Below are positions 1 to 8,017 of a stretch of DNA of 64,000 bases, one piece after another. Every line of letters starts with the position of its first letter. The stretch's first letter is position 1. The stretch comes from Frankiales bacterium (GTDB taxonomy: Bacteria; Actinomycetota; Actinomycetes; S36-B12; CAIYMF01). Where the stretch lies: contig WGLY01000016.1 of NCBI GenBank assembly GCA_016125335.1, positions 1-64,000 of the forward strand, written 5' to 3'. The translations under genes were made by a program, and so were the position numbers. The notes under the pieces are model-generated. The model was not told the DNA's origin. It worked only from the letters and a program-made list of their open reading frames with translations, and made no database searches.

Positions 1-90
1 CGGACCGACCGCCGCCTTCCCCAGCTCCAGGTAGATCTCCCAGTGCGAACCCGCAGGACCCGTGGTGTCCCGGTCGTCGAGGACGGTCAT
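1..90 (-). CDS. N-terminal fragment of an unidentified protein, cut by the window edge
   Basis: Only the first 30 codons are present. Translation from the ATG at 90 begins MTVLDDRDTTGPAGSHWEIY and continues off the left edge. A good ribosome binding site (GGGAGG) lies just upstream of the start. A possible -10 box (TACATT, minus strand, 127-132) is about 40 bases upstream. The gene follows ccr on the same strand after about 250 bases. The fragment does not resemble the start of ethylmalonyl-CoA mutase, which often follows ccr. I do not recognise the family. Confidence 0.6.
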   Translation of the reverse strand, partial: MTVLDDRDTTGPAGSHWEIYLELGKAAVGP

Positions 91-129
91 CGGGCACCTC
101 CCACAGGTCCGGCTGGGGTTCGAACGAAT

Positions 130-145
130 GTAGGAATGCTACCTA
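130..145. promoter_or_regulatory. Small inverted repeat in the promoter of the left-edge gene
   Basis: GTAG, five bases, then CTAC form a short inverted repeat that abuts the candidate -10 box (127-132, minus strand) of the gene starting at 90. It may be an operator for a local regulator, but short repeats of this size arise by chance. Confidence 0.25.
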
Positions 146-204
146 AGTCCACCGACAGGCACAACCCCCAAACCCCAGCAATCCCACGGGATTTCGCCGA
201 TCCA

Positions 205-225
205 TCGTCCACAGGCTGTGGACAG
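205..225. promoter_or_regulatory. Inverted pair of DnaA-box-like sequences
   Basis: TCGTCCACA on the plus strand (205-213) and CTGTCCACA on the minus strand (217-225) face each other, three bases apart. Together they form a perfect palindrome with 8-bp arms (207-223). Each differs by one base from the actinobacterial DnaA box TTGTCCACA. The pair lies in the 252-base gap between the left-edge gene and ccr. It could bind DnaA or simply form a short hairpin in the transcript. No cluster of further boxes or AT-rich unwinding region is visible, so this is not an origin. Confidence 0.4.
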
Positions 226-342
226 GCGCGGGCCGTCGGTGTCGCCACCACGACGACGTGGTGCTCGAGTCCGCCCGGCCCGGCGCGCTGCGACCGCCTC
301 CGCCGGGTGCCTCCGCACGAGAGGCGCCCGGGCGGTGAGACC

Positions 343-1680
343 TCAGACGTCCTTGAAGCGGTTGATCGCGTCGAGGTGCTGCGCGCGCATCGCGGCGTCG
401 CGGACGCCGAGGTTCTCCTCGGGCGCGAGGGCGAGCACGCCGACCTTGCCCTGGTGCAGGTTGCGGTGGACGTCGTAGGCCGCCTGGCCGGTGTCGGCGA
501 GGGCGTAGGTCTTCGACAGCGTGGGGTGGATCTTGCCGCGCGCGATGAGCCGGTTGGCCTCCCACGCCTCGCGGTAGTTCGCGAAGTGCGAGCCGACGAT
601 GCGCTTGAGGTTCATCCAGAGGAAGCGGTTGTCGTACTCGTGCAGGAAGCCCGACGTCGACGCGCAGGTGACGATGGTGCCGCCCTTGCGCGCGACGTAC
701 ACCGACGCGCCGAACGTCTCGCGGCCCGGGTGCTCGAAGACGATGTCGACGTCGTCCCCGCCGGTGAGCTCGCGGATGCGCGCGCCGAGGCGGCGCCACT
801 CCTTGGGGTCCTGGGTCTGGTCGTCCTTCCAGAACCGGTAGTCGTCGGCGTTGCGGTCGATGATGAGCTCGGCGCCCATGCGGCGGCAGATCTCGGCCTT
901 CTCCGGCGAGGACACCACGCAGATCGGCGTGGCCCCGCCGTTGAGCGCCATCTGGGTGGCGTAGGAGCCGAGCCCGCCCGAGGCGCCCCAGATCAGGACG
1001 AGGTCGCCCTGCTTCATGCCGGCGCCGTTCTGCGACACCAGCTGTCGGTAGGCGGTGGAGTTCACCAGTCCGGGGACCGCAGCCTCCTCCCACGTGAGGT
1101 GGGCCGGCTTGTGCAGCAGCTGGTTGGCCTTCACCAGGGCGATCTCGGCCAGGCCGCCGAAGTTGGTCTCGAAGCCCCAGATGCGCTGCTCCGGGTCGAG
1201 CATCGTGTCGTTGTGGCCGAGCGGGCTCTCGAGCTCGACCGAGAGGCAGTGGGCGACGACCTCGTCGCCGGGGTGCCAGGTGTGCACGCCCGGGCCGGTG
1301 CGCAGCACGACGCCGGAGAGGTCCGACCCCACGACGTGGTAGGGCAGGTCGTGCCGCTTGGCCAGCGGGTTGGTGCGCCCGTAGCGCTCGAGGAACCCGA
1401 AGGTGGAGACCGGCTCGAACATCGACGTCCACACGGTGTTGTAGTTCACCGAGCTCGCCATCACGGCCACGAGGGCCTCGCCCGGGCCGAGCTCGGGCAC
1501 GGGGACGTCCTCGACGTGCAGGCTGCGCCTCGGGTCCTTGTCGCGGGTGGGCACGTCGTCGAACATGTGCTCCTCGTCCTTGTGCACCGTGACGGCGCGG
1601 TAGGACTCCGGGATCTCGAGCGCGGCGAAGTCCTCCGACGTCGCGGTGCCGCTGAGGATCGCCTCGAGGATCTGCTTCAC
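343..1680 (-). CDS. ccr: Crotonyl-CoA carboxylase/reductase
   Basis: This enzyme reductively carboxylates crotonyl-CoA to ethylmalonyl-CoA with NADPH and CO2. It serves the ethylmalonyl-CoA pathway and C4 extender-unit supply. The 445-residue product has the medium-chain dehydrogenase fold: an N-terminal quinone-oxidoreductase-like half and a Rossmann half with the nucleotide loop WGASGGLGSYATQMA. Long, family-specific stretches near FEPVSTFGFLERYGR and GWGFETNFGG-like RIWGFETNFGGLAE are those of Ccr rather than generic alcohol dehydrogenases. The GTG start at 1680 has a GGAGGG ribosome binding site. Downstream on the same strand is the unidentified left-edge gene. Epimerase, thiolase and MeaB genes nearby place it in a C3/C4 acyl-CoA neighbourhood. 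Confidence 0.95.
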   Translation of the reverse strand: MKQILEAILSGTATSEDFAALEIPESYRAVTVHKDEEHMFDDVPTRDKDPRRSLHVEDVPVPELGPGEALVAVMASSVNYNTVWTSMFEPVSTFGFLERYGRTNPLAKRHDLPYHVVGSDLSGVVLRTGPGVHTWHPGDEVVAHCLSVELESPLGHNDTMLDPEQRIWGFETNFGGLAEIALVKANQLLHKPAHLTWEEAAVPGLVNSTAYRQLVSQNGAGMKQGDLVLIWGASGGLGSYATQMALNGGATPICVVSSPEKAEICRRMGAELIIDRNADDYRFWKDDQTQDPKEWRRLGARIRELTGGDDVDIVFEHPGRETFGASVYVARKGGTIVTCASTSGFLHEYDNRFLWMNLKRIVGSHFANYREAWEANRLIARGKIHPTLSKTYALADTGQAAYDVHRNLHQGKVGVLALAPEENLGVRDAAMRAQHLDAINRFKDV

Positions 1681-1819
1681 GTCGCCCTCCGGGGCCGGCG
1701 CTGGTGGTGCGGTACGCGGCGTTCGCGTCCGTTCGGCACGCTACCCACGGGGTCTCCCGCGACGCCCCTCAGGGGTGGACCGGCCGTCCCGAAACCGCTT
1801 GCATCCGCCCCGGTGCGAT

Positions 1820-1874
1820 GTCACTGGTGAAACGGTCGCTTCCCAGGGCGAGAAGCGACCGTTTCACCAGTGAC
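1820..1874. terminator. Long perfect hairpin, member of a three-copy palindrome family
   Basis: Arms 1820-1842 and 1852-1874 are perfectly complementary over 23 bp around a 9-base loop. The hairpin lies between mce (upstream, same strand) and ccr, so it probably terminates mce transcription. There is no T-tract, as is usual for actinobacterial terminators. The outer arm TCACTGGTGAAACGG recurs exactly at 4590-4648 and in diverged form at 36125-36177. Confidence 0.75.
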
Positions 1875-1885
1875 GTGGGGGCCGG

Positions 1886-2329
1886 TCAGGAGCCGGCGGG
1901 CTCGACGAGCTCGACGAGCACGCCGCCGCAGTCCTTGGGGTGCACGAAGTTCACGCGGGAGCCGGCCGTGCCGTGCCGCGGCGCGTCGTAGAGCAGGCGC
2001 AGCCCTGCCTCGCGCAGCCGTTGCGCGGCGACCTCGACGTCGGTGACCCGGAACGCCACCTGCTGGATGCCCTCGCCGTTGCGCTCGAGGAACTTCCCGA
2101 TCGCCGAGTCCGGGCGCAGCGGCGCGAGCAGCTGGATCGCGGCGTCGCCGATCCCGAGCATCGCCTCGCGCACGCCCTGCTCCTCGTTGACCTCCTCGTG
2201 CGTCTTCGCGAGCCCGAACGTACGGGCGTAGAAGGCCACGGCCTCGTCGAGGTCGCGCACGGCGAGGCCGACGTGGTCGATGGCGGTGACGACGGGTCCG
2301 AGCACCTCGGACGGGCTGGGGGAGCTCAC
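1886..2329 (-). CDS. mce: Methylmalonyl-CoA epimerase
   Basis: The product interconverts the (R) and (S) forms of methylmalonyl-CoA, linking propionyl-CoA carboxylation to methylmalonyl-CoA mutase. The 147-residue protein is a vicinal-oxygen-chelate fold with two repeats. Visible metal-ligand segments are IDHVGLAVRDLDEA near the N terminus, the central GIQQVAFRV, and the C-terminal VLVELVEP. The length is normal for the family. It starts at a GTG and is divergent from the thiolase gene across 47 bases. With meaB 1.3 kb away, it belongs to the methylmalonyl-CoA module; the mutase itself is not in the window. Confidence 0.92.
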   Translation of the reverse strand: MSSPSPSEVLGPVVTAIDHVGLAVRDLDEAVAFYARTFGLAKTHEEVNEEQGVREAMLGIGDAAIQLLAPLRPDSAIGKFLERNGEGIQQVAFRVTDVEVAAQRLREAGLRLLYDAPRHGTAGSRVNFVHPKDCGGVLVELVEPAGS

Positions 2330-2376
2330 GGCAGTATCGTGACGCGTAGCCAGCCCCGTGTCGTCAGGAGGGTCCC

Positions 2377-3573
2377 ATGAGCACCGGTCCGACCGTCATC
2401 GTCGCGGGAGCACGCACGCCGATGGGCCGCCTGCTCGGCGCCCTCAAGGACTTCTCGGCCGCCGACCTCGGCGGCGTCGCGATCAAGGCCGCGCTCGAGC
2501 GCTCCGGCGTCTCGCCCGAGCAGGTCGACTACGTGATCATGGGCCAGGTCATCCAGGCCGGTGCCGGCCAGATCACCGCGCGGCAGGCCGCCGTCAAGGG
2601 CGGCATCTCGATGGACGTGCCGGCCATCACGATCAACAAGGTCTGCCTCTCGGGCCTCGACGCCATCGCGCTGGCCGACCAGCTCATCCGCGCCGGGGAG
2701 TTCGAGATCGTCGTCGCCGGCGGCATGGAGTCGATGACCCAGGCGCCCCACCTGCTGCCGAAGTCCCGCGAGGGCTTCAAGTACGGCGACACCGCGCTCG
2801 TCGACTCCATGGCGTTCGACGCGCTCACCTGCGCGTTCGACCAGGTCGCGATGGGGCTCTCGACGGAGAACCACAATGCCCGCTACCCGGTGGCCACGCG
2901 CGAGGCGCAGGACGCCTTCGCCGCACGCTCCCACCAGCTCGCCGCCGTGGCGCAGAAGAACGGTGTGTTCGCCGAGGAGATCGCGCCGGTCTCGGTGCCG
3001 CAGCGCAAGGGCGACCCGATCCTGGTCACCGACGACGAGGGCATCCGCGCCGACACCACCGCCGAGTCCCTCTCGCGGCTGCGTCCGGCCTTCACCAAGG
3101 ACGGCACCATCACCGCGGGCTCGTCGTCGCAGATCTCCGACGGCGCGGCCGCCGTCGTCGTGATGAGCAAGGCGAAGGCCGAGGAGCTCGGCCTCACGTG
3201 GCTGGCCGAGATCGGCGCGCACGGTGTGGTCGCCGGTCCGGACGCCTCCCTGCAGGAGCAGCCGGCCAACGCGATCCTCAAGGCGCTCGGCCGCGAGGGC
3301 CTCACCCCGGCGGACCTCGACCTCGTCGAGATCAACGAGGCGTTCGCCGCCGTCGGCATCGTGTCGACCGACAAGCTCGGGCTCGACCCCGAGAAGGTCA
3401 ACGTCAACGGCGGTGCCATCGCGCTGGGCCACCCGGTGGGCATGAGCGGGGCGCGGATCGCGCTGCACCTCGCCCTCGAGCTCAAGCGCCGCGGCGGCGG
3501 GATCGGCGCGGCGGCCCTGTGCGGCGGCGGCGGGCAGGGCGACGCCCTCGTCCTGCGCGTGCCCGGCGCCTGA
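2377..3573 (+). CDS. Acetyl-CoA C-acetyltransferase (thiolase)
   Basis: The product condenses or cleaves acetoacetyl-CoA. The 398-residue thiolase has the acylated cysteine in [11 protein letters not shown] (Cys90), the histidine motif [19 protein letters not shown], and the second cysteine motif [15 protein letters not shown] near the C terminus. This is a complete catalytic set. The ATG at 2377 follows a strong AGGAGGG ribosome binding site. It lies divergent from mce and 36 bases upstream of meaB, a common actinobacterial arrangement. Whether its main role is acetoacetyl-CoA formation for the ethylmalonyl-CoA route or beta-oxidation cannot be told from sequence. Confidence 0.93.
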   Translation: MSTGPTVIVAGARTPMGRLLGALKDFSAADLGGVAIKAALERSGVSPEQVDYVIMGQVIQAGAGQITARQAAVKGGISMDVPAITINKVCLSGLDAIALADQLIRAGEFEIVVAGGMESMTQAPHLLPKSREGFKYGDTALVDSMAFDALTCAFDQVAMGLSTENHNARYPVATREAQDAFAARSHQLAAVAQKNGVFAEEIAPVSVPQRKGDPILVTDDEGIRADTTAESLSRLRPAFTKDGTITAGSSSQISDGAAAVVVMSKAKAEELGLTWLAEIGAHGVVAGPDASLQEQPANAILKALGREGLTPADLDLVEINEAFAAVGIVSTDKLGLDPEKVNVNGGAIALGHPVGMSGARIALHLALELKRRGGGIGAAALCGGGGQGDALVLRVPGA

Positions 3574-3609
3574 CGCCGGCCGACATCGCTCCCGCCTGAC
3601 GCGCCGCCC

Positions 3610-4578
3610 GTGACCGACCACGTCGCCGACCTCGTCGCCCGGGCGCGCGAGGGGCAGCCGCGCGCCGTCGCCCGGCTGATCTCCTACGTCGAGGACGCCT
3701 CGCCGGTGATGCGCGAGGCCACGGCGGCGCTCGCGCCGTACGCAGGACACGCCCACGTCGTCGGCATCACCGGGGCGCCGGGCGTCGGCAAGTCCACGAC
3801 CACCTCGGCGCTGGTCGGGGCCTACCGCGCCCAGGGGCTGCGCGTGGGCGTGCTCGCGGTGGACCCGTCCTCGCCGTTCTCCGGCGGCGCGCTGCTCGGC
3901 GACCGCGTCCGGATGCAGGAGCACGCCACCGACCCGGGGGTCTTCATCCGCTCGATGGCCTCCCGCGGGCACCTCGGCGGGCTGTCGTGGGCCACGCCGC
4001 AGGCCGTGCGCGTGCTCGACGCCGCGGGGGTCGACGTCGTCATCGTCGAGACGGTCGGGGTCGGCCAGAGCGAGGTGGAGGTGGCCGCGGAGGCCGACAC
4101 CACCCTCGTGCTCGTGGCGCCCGGGATGGGCGACGGGGTGCAGGCCGCGAAGGCCGGGATCCTTGAGATCGGCGACGTGTTCGTGGTCAACAAGGCCGAC
4201 CGCGAGGGCGCCGACACCACGCTGCGCGAGCTGCGGCACATGATCACGCTCGGCACGGGCCCCCGGGCCGGGTCGTCCGACGACCCGTGGTCGCCGCCCG
4301 TCGTGCGCGCCGTCGCCAGCAGGGGCGAGGGGATCGACGACGTCCTGGCCGCCGTCACGGAGCACCGGGCCTGGCTGGAGCGCACCGGCGAGCTGGCCGC
4401 CCGGCGCCGCGCCCGGGCCGCCGGCGAGATCGAGGCGATCGCGTTCGCCGCCCTGCGCCGGCGCATCGGCGACCTGCACGGCGACGCGCGGCTCGACGCG
4501 CTCGCGGCCCGCGTCGTCGCCGGCGAGCTCGACCCCTACGCCGCCGCCGACACCCTGGTGGAGGGCCTCGCCGGCTGA
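3610..4578 (+). CDS. meaB: Methylmalonyl-CoA mutase-associated GTPase MeaB
   Basis: MeaB is a G3E-family GTPase that loads and protects the adenosylcobalamin cofactor of acyl-CoA mutases. The 322-residue protein has the P-loop GAPGVGKST (residues 55-63), a switch region VDPSSPFSGGALLGDRVRM, VIVETVGVGQSE and the base-specificity motif VNKAD. The GTG start at 3610 lacks an obvious ribosome binding site, so expression may depend on coupling to the thiolase gene that ends 36 bases upstream. The partner mutase is outside this window. Confidence 0.95.
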   Translation: MTDHVADLVARAREGQPRAVARLISYVEDASPVMREATAALAPYAGHAHVVGITGAPGVGKSTTTSALVGAYRAQGLRVGVLAVDPSSPFSGGALLGDRVRMQEHATDPGVFIRSMASRGHLGGLSWATPQAVRVLDAAGVDVVIVETVGVGQSEVEVAAEADTTLVLVAPGMGDGVQAAKAGILEIGDVFVVNKADREGADTTLRELRHMITLGTGPRAGSSDDPWSPPVVRAVASRGEGIDDVLAAVTEHRAWLERTGELAARRRARAAGEIEAIAFAALRRRIGDLHGDARLDALAARVVAGELDPYAAADTLVEGLAG

Positions 4579-4589
4579 CCCCCCGCTCG

Positions 4590-4648
4590 ATGTCACTGGT
4601 GAAACGGTCGTCTCCGGGCGCCGGAAGCAGCCGTTTCACCAGTGACAT
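4590..4648. terminator. Bidirectional hairpin terminator, second copy of the palindrome family
   Basis: Arms ATGTCACTGGTGAAACGG (4590-4607) and its complement (4631-4648) pair over 18 bp. A GC-rich inner stem (4613-4617 with 4621-4625) continues the hairpin. It lies between convergent meaB and the PIN-like gene, an ideal place for a terminator serving both. The arm shares 15 identical bases with the hairpin at 1820-1874. Confidence 0.8.
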
Positions 4649-4660
4649 CCGCCCGGGTCC

Positions 4661-5068
4661 CTAGGGGACGGCGAGGCCGAGCACGGACGCCGGGGCCACC
4701 GTCACCAGCCGCGCCACCTGCGCCGCCAGCGCCGCGTCGAGGGTGACGAGGGCGTCGGCCTGAAGGCCCGTGAGCGCGACGTACTCCGCGGTGAAGGTGT
4801 CCTCCCACCCCAGCTGGTCCGCGATGCGCCACGCCTCGCTCTGCAGCACGCGGTCGCCCAGCAGGCGCATGCGCAGGCCGCGCGTGTAGGTCAGCCGGCG
4901 CGTCGCCTCGGTGCGCGAGAGCTCCCCGGCGCGCACGGCGCGGTAGAGCCCGGACACCAGCTGCGAGCGGATCAGTGCAGGGGCGACGAGCTGGTGCTGC
5001 GTCGGCACGGCCACGCGGTCGCGGGCCAGCGCGAGGGCGACGTCGGGCGTGATCACGAACCGGGTCAT
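4661..5068 (-). CDS. PIN-domain-like protein, orphan, with incomplete acidic site
   Basis: The 135-residue product looks like a compact PIN domain, the fold of VapC-type ribonuclease toxins. It shows VITPDVALAL at the N terminus, APALIRSQLVSGLYRAV where VapC proteins usually have a conserved Glu, TFTAEYVALTGLQ where the usual pattern is Y/F-D-A-x-Y, and LVTLDAAL near the end. Asp9 and the last Asp are kept, while the other two acidic positions appear to be Gln and Thr. No antitoxin-sized ORF is adjacent. The ATG has a GGAGG ribosome binding site. It may be a catalytically reduced, RNA-binding or regulatory relative rather than an active toxin. Confidence 0.6.
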   Translation of the reverse strand: MTRFVITPDVALALARDRVAVPTQHQLVAPALIRSQLVSGLYRAVRAGELSRTEATRRLTYTRGLRMRLLGDRVLQSEAWRIADQLGWEDTFTAEYVALTGLQADALVTLDAALAAQVARLVTVAPASVLGLAVP

Positions 5069-5123
5069 GGCAGGGACCTCCGGGGGCCAAGGCGTGCACT
5101 GACGGTCGTCGGGAGGGAGGGGA

Positions 5124-5879
5124 TCAGCCTGCCGCGGCAGCGCGCTCGACGGTGAGCAGGCTCTCCTCCGCGTGCTCGGCGTGGTACGCCGCGCCGCCGC
5201 CGCGCAGGCCGAACAGGCGCTTGCTCCACAGCAGCCAGACGACCGCCGCCACGTTGACCGCGAACGCGAGCAGGCGCAGCACCGTCACGCGGTTGAGCAG
5301 CTCGTGCACCTCGAGCGGGAGGAAGACGCTGGTGGCGACGACGGCGAGGTACTCGCCCCAGCGCTGCACGGTCCACAGCCCGACCGCCTCCGCGGCCTGG
5401 AGCGCGGCGTAGGCGAGCACGGCCACGGCGATCCAGGTGAGCGCCGACTCGGAGAGCCCGAGGGCCTCCTCGATCCACCGGGTGAGGAACGAGCCGTCGA
5501 TGTTCCACCCGATCTGGTCCGCGAACGGGCGCAGCAGCGGGAGGTCGACCTGGTACGCCGCCGCCACGGCGTCGCGCTGCCCGCGGAACCGCAGGATCCC
5601 AATGCCGAGCGCGAGCAGCAGCACCGCCTTGAACCCCCGCTCCGTGGCGAGCAGCCGCATGATCACCCGGTCGCGCAGCAGCCGCCCGCGCGGCACCTCG
5701 GGCGCGTCCTGCGCCGGCCCGCGCCCGGCCGGCTCGCCGACCACGAACGTCGCGCAGCGCAGGCACCGCCACGCCTCGCCGGCGGGCGTCGTCACGTGCA
5801 GCCGGTCCCGCAGCTCCTGCTCGTCGGGGGCGTACGTCGCGTGCCCGTGGCGCGAGCAGTAGCGCAAGTTCCAGTCCAC
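5124..5879 (-). CDS. DUF2127-type membrane protein
   Basis: The 251-residue product begins with a cysteine/histidine-rich soluble head (YCSRHGHATY and WRCLRCATF), then about four membrane segments typical of DUF2127 proteins (for example GFKAVLLLALGIGILRF and WIAVAVLAYAALQAAEAVGLW). Function is unknown; the CxxC and Cys-His pairs could bind zinc. I chose GTG at 5879 because a TATCGT -10 box (5886-5891, minus strand) lies six bases upstream, the pattern of a leaderless transcript. It is divergent from the thioredoxin-TPR gene. Confidence 0.75.
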   Translation of the reverse strand: MDWNLRYCSRHGHATYAPDEQELRDRLHVTTPAGEAWRCLRCATFVVGEPAGRGPAQDAPEVPRGRLLRDRVIMRLLATERGFKAVLLLALGIGILRFRGQRDAVAAAYQVDLPLLRPFADQIGWNIDGSFLTRWIEEALGLSESALTWIAVAVLAYAALQAAEAVGLWTVQRWGEYLAVVATSVFLPLEVHELLNRVTVLRLLAFAVNVAAVVWLLWSKRLFGLRGGGAAYHAEHAEESLLTVERAAAAG

Positions 5880-6091
5880 GCGCGCACGATAGACGGTGCG
5901 CGTGCCGGGCCCTCCCCACGACCTGAGTGCGCCGCGACCGGTACGACGCACCCCGCAGCCGGCGTCCCAGAGGCCGCGCTGCCGCACGAGGCACCGCGGC
6001 GTCGCGCGCCCTCGCGCAGCAGCCCGCGGGCGCGATCGCTCTCGGCGGACGGGTTCGCGGGCGCCCCATGGCGGATGACAGGATGGCTCGC

Positions 6092-7036
6092 GTGAGCACT
6101 CCGTCGTCACTCCCGCTCCACGGCGCCGTCGACCTCGGCGCCCTCGCCGCCGCCCGCGAGGCGCAGGCCCGCGCCGAGCAGCGCATCGCCGCCGGCGAGG
6201 TGGCCGCGCCGCCCGGGGTCGTCGTCGACGTCACGGAGGCCGACTTCCAGGCCACCGTGATCGACCTGTCGTTCCAGGTGCCCGTCGTGGTGGACCTCTG
6301 GGCCGACTGGTGCCAGCCGTGCAAGACGCTCTCGCCGATCCTCGAGCGGCTCGCTGCCGCCGACGGCGGGGCCTGGCTGCTGGCCAAGGTCGACGTCGAC
6401 GCCAACCCGCGCATCGCGCAGGCCTTCCAGGTGCAGTCGATCCCCACCATCTACGCCGTCATCAAGGGCCAGCCGGTGCCGCTGTTCCAGGGCGCGCTGC
6501 CCGAGGCGCAGGTGCGCCAGTACCTCGACGAGCTGCTGCGCGCCGCCGCGGCCAACGGGGTCACCGGGCGCGTCGGCGGCGACGCCGGAGAGCCGGCCGC
6601 CGAGGCCGACGCGGAGCCGGAGGGCGACCCGCGGTTCGACGCGGCGTACGAGGCCATCGAGGCCGGCGACTGGGACGCCGCCCAGGCCGCCTACGAGCAG
6701 GTGCTCGCCGACTCGCCCGCGGACGCCGACGCCAAGGCCGGCCTCGCGCAGGTGGCGCTGCTGCGGCGCACCGACGGCGCCGACCCGGTGGAGGCCCTGG
6801 CCGCCGCCGACGCCGCGCCCGACTCGCTCGACGCGCAGGCCCTCGCCGCCGACGTCGAGCTGCTCGACGGCCGGGTGGAGGAGGCGTTCGCGCGCATCGT
6901 CGACCTGGTGCGCCGCAGCGCGGGCGACGAGCGCAGCGCCGCGCGCGACCACCTGCTCTCGCTGTTCACCCTCGTGGGCGACGACGACCCGCGCGTCGCC
7001 AAGGCCCGCACCGCGCTGGCCAACGCCCTGTTCTGA
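6092..7036 (+). CDS. Thioredoxin-domain/TPR co-chaperone (CnoX/YbbN-like)
   Basis: The 314-residue product joins an N-terminal thioredoxin fold (VVVDLWADWCQPCKTLSPIL, active-site WCQPC) to an acidic linker and a C-terminal set of TPR-like helices (FDAAYEAIEAGDWDAAQAAYEQVL and onwards). This architecture is that of CnoX/YbbN, which protects proteins from oxidative unfolding. The GTG at 6092 is preferred because CAGGAT (6079-6084) stands seven bases upstream as a -10 box for a leaderless transcript. ATGs at 6068 and 6083 are in frame but lack a ribosome binding site. Both active-site cysteines are present, so oxidoreductase activity is possible. Confidence 0.88.
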   Translation: MSTPSSLPLHGAVDLGALAAAREAQARAEQRIAAGEVAAPPGVVVDVTEADFQATVIDLSFQVPVVVDLWADWCQPCKTLSPILERLAAADGGAWLLAKVDVDANPRIAQAFQVQSIPTIYAVIKGQPVPLFQGALPEAQVRQYLDELLRAAAANGVTGRVGGDAGEPAAEADAEPEGDPRFDAAYEAIEAGDWDAAQAAYEQVLADSPADADAKAGLAQVALLRRTDGADPVEALAAADAAPDSLDAQALAADVELLDGRVEEAFARIVDLVRRSAGDERSAARDHLLSLFTLVGDDDPRVAKARTALANALF

Positions 7037-7048
7037 TCGACGCCGCGG

Positions 7049-8017
7049 TCAGACCAGGCGCTGGTTCCAGAGGATCCCGGCCGTCGCGGCGGCGATGGCG
7101 AGCAGCAGGGCGACGCCGGCGAACAGCGCCGTGACTTCCTGCGTCTTCACCTCGTAGGCGACGTCCTTGCCGATCGAGTCGTAGATCGAGCCCAGCTGGT
7201 TGGCGGTCTCGGCCGTGAAGCTCTGGCCGCCGCTGGTGTCGGCGATGGCCTGCATCGCCTGGACGTCCACGGGCACCGGCACGTCCTGACCCTGAACGTT
7301 GACGATCCCGTCGGGCGTGCCGAAGGCGATGGTGTCCACGGGGACGCCGGCGGCCCGGGCGTCGGCCGCGGCCGCGTTCGCCGCCTGCACCGGGTCCTGG
7401 CCGAAGTCGGCGACGGTGGGCGTGCCGTCGCTCATGAGCACGATCGCGGTGGGCGGGGTCTTGCCGGAGTCCGGTTTGGGCAACCCCTCGATCGCGGCGA
7501 GCGCGGTGCGTATGCCGGCGGCGGTGGCCGTGCCGGGGCCCACCTCGAGCGTGGTCAGCGCGTCGGTCACCGGCGCCTTGTCCGAGGTCGGCGCCACCAC
7601 GAGCCGGGCAGCCTGGTCGAAGGTCACGAGCCCCACCTGCACGCCGTCCGGGAGCCCCTCGACGAAGCTCGTCGCCTGCGCCTCCGCGGCGGCGAGCCGG
7701 TTGGGCGCGACGTCGGTCGCGGTCATGGACGCCGAGGTGTCGAGCACGAGCAGGATCGTCGAGGCGTCGCGCGGCGTGCGCAGCGCCATGACCGGCTGCG
7801 CGAACGCGACGGTGAGCACCGCGATCGACAGCACCGCCAGCGCGGCCGGCACGTGCCGCTTCCAGCCGGACCGCTTCGGCGCCACCGAGTCGAGCATCGC
7901 GACGCTCGTGAAGCGCAGCACCTGGGTGTGCCGGCGTCGCTGCACCACGACGTACGCCGCGAGCAGCGCGATCGGTGCCACGAGCAGCAGGAGCCGCCAG
8001 GCGGACAGGAAGGTCAT
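7049..8017 (-). CDS. VWA-domain membrane protein (BatA-like)
   Basis: The 322-residue product has two N-terminal membrane segments (about residues 6-25 and 56-75), a von Willebrand factor A domain and a C-terminal membrane helix. The metal-ion adhesion site DTSAS begins at Asp93 and is followed by VLMSDG. In aerotolerance (Bat) clusters such proteins are moved or assembled with the help of a MoxR AAA+ ATPase. It is the last gene of a four-gene operon; its ATG overlaps the stop of the DUF58 gene by four bases (8014-8017), so translation is probably coupled. Confidence 0.9.
   Translation of the reverse strand: MTFLSAWRLLLLVAPIALLAAYVVVQRRRHTQVLRFTSVAMLDSVAPKRSGWKRHVPAALAVLSIAVLTVAFAQPVMALRTPRDASTILLVLDTSASMTATDVAPNRLAAAEAQATSFVEGLPDGVQVGLVTFDQAARLVVAPTSDKAPVTDALTTLEVGPGTATAAGIRTALAAIEGLPKPDSGKTPPTAIVLMSDGTPTVADFGQDPVQAANAAAADARAAGVPVDTIAFGTPDGIVNVQGQDVPVPVDVQAMQAIADTSGGQSFTAETANQLGSIYDSIGKDVAYEVKTQEVTALFAGVALLLAIAAATAGILWNQRLV

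Noticed and set aside
2326-4596. 756-codon open frame on the minus strand across thiolase and meaB
   Set aside because: It is antisense to two genes with full catalytic motifs and its translation is low-complexity, as expected of a GC-rich shadow frame. Similar frames opposite glgE, the GT4/GH57 cluster, gatB and ilvB were dropped for the same reason.
4661-5123. Complete VapBC toxin-antitoxin pair
   Set aside because: No antitoxin-sized gene overlaps or adjoins the PIN-like gene, and its active site looks incomplete.
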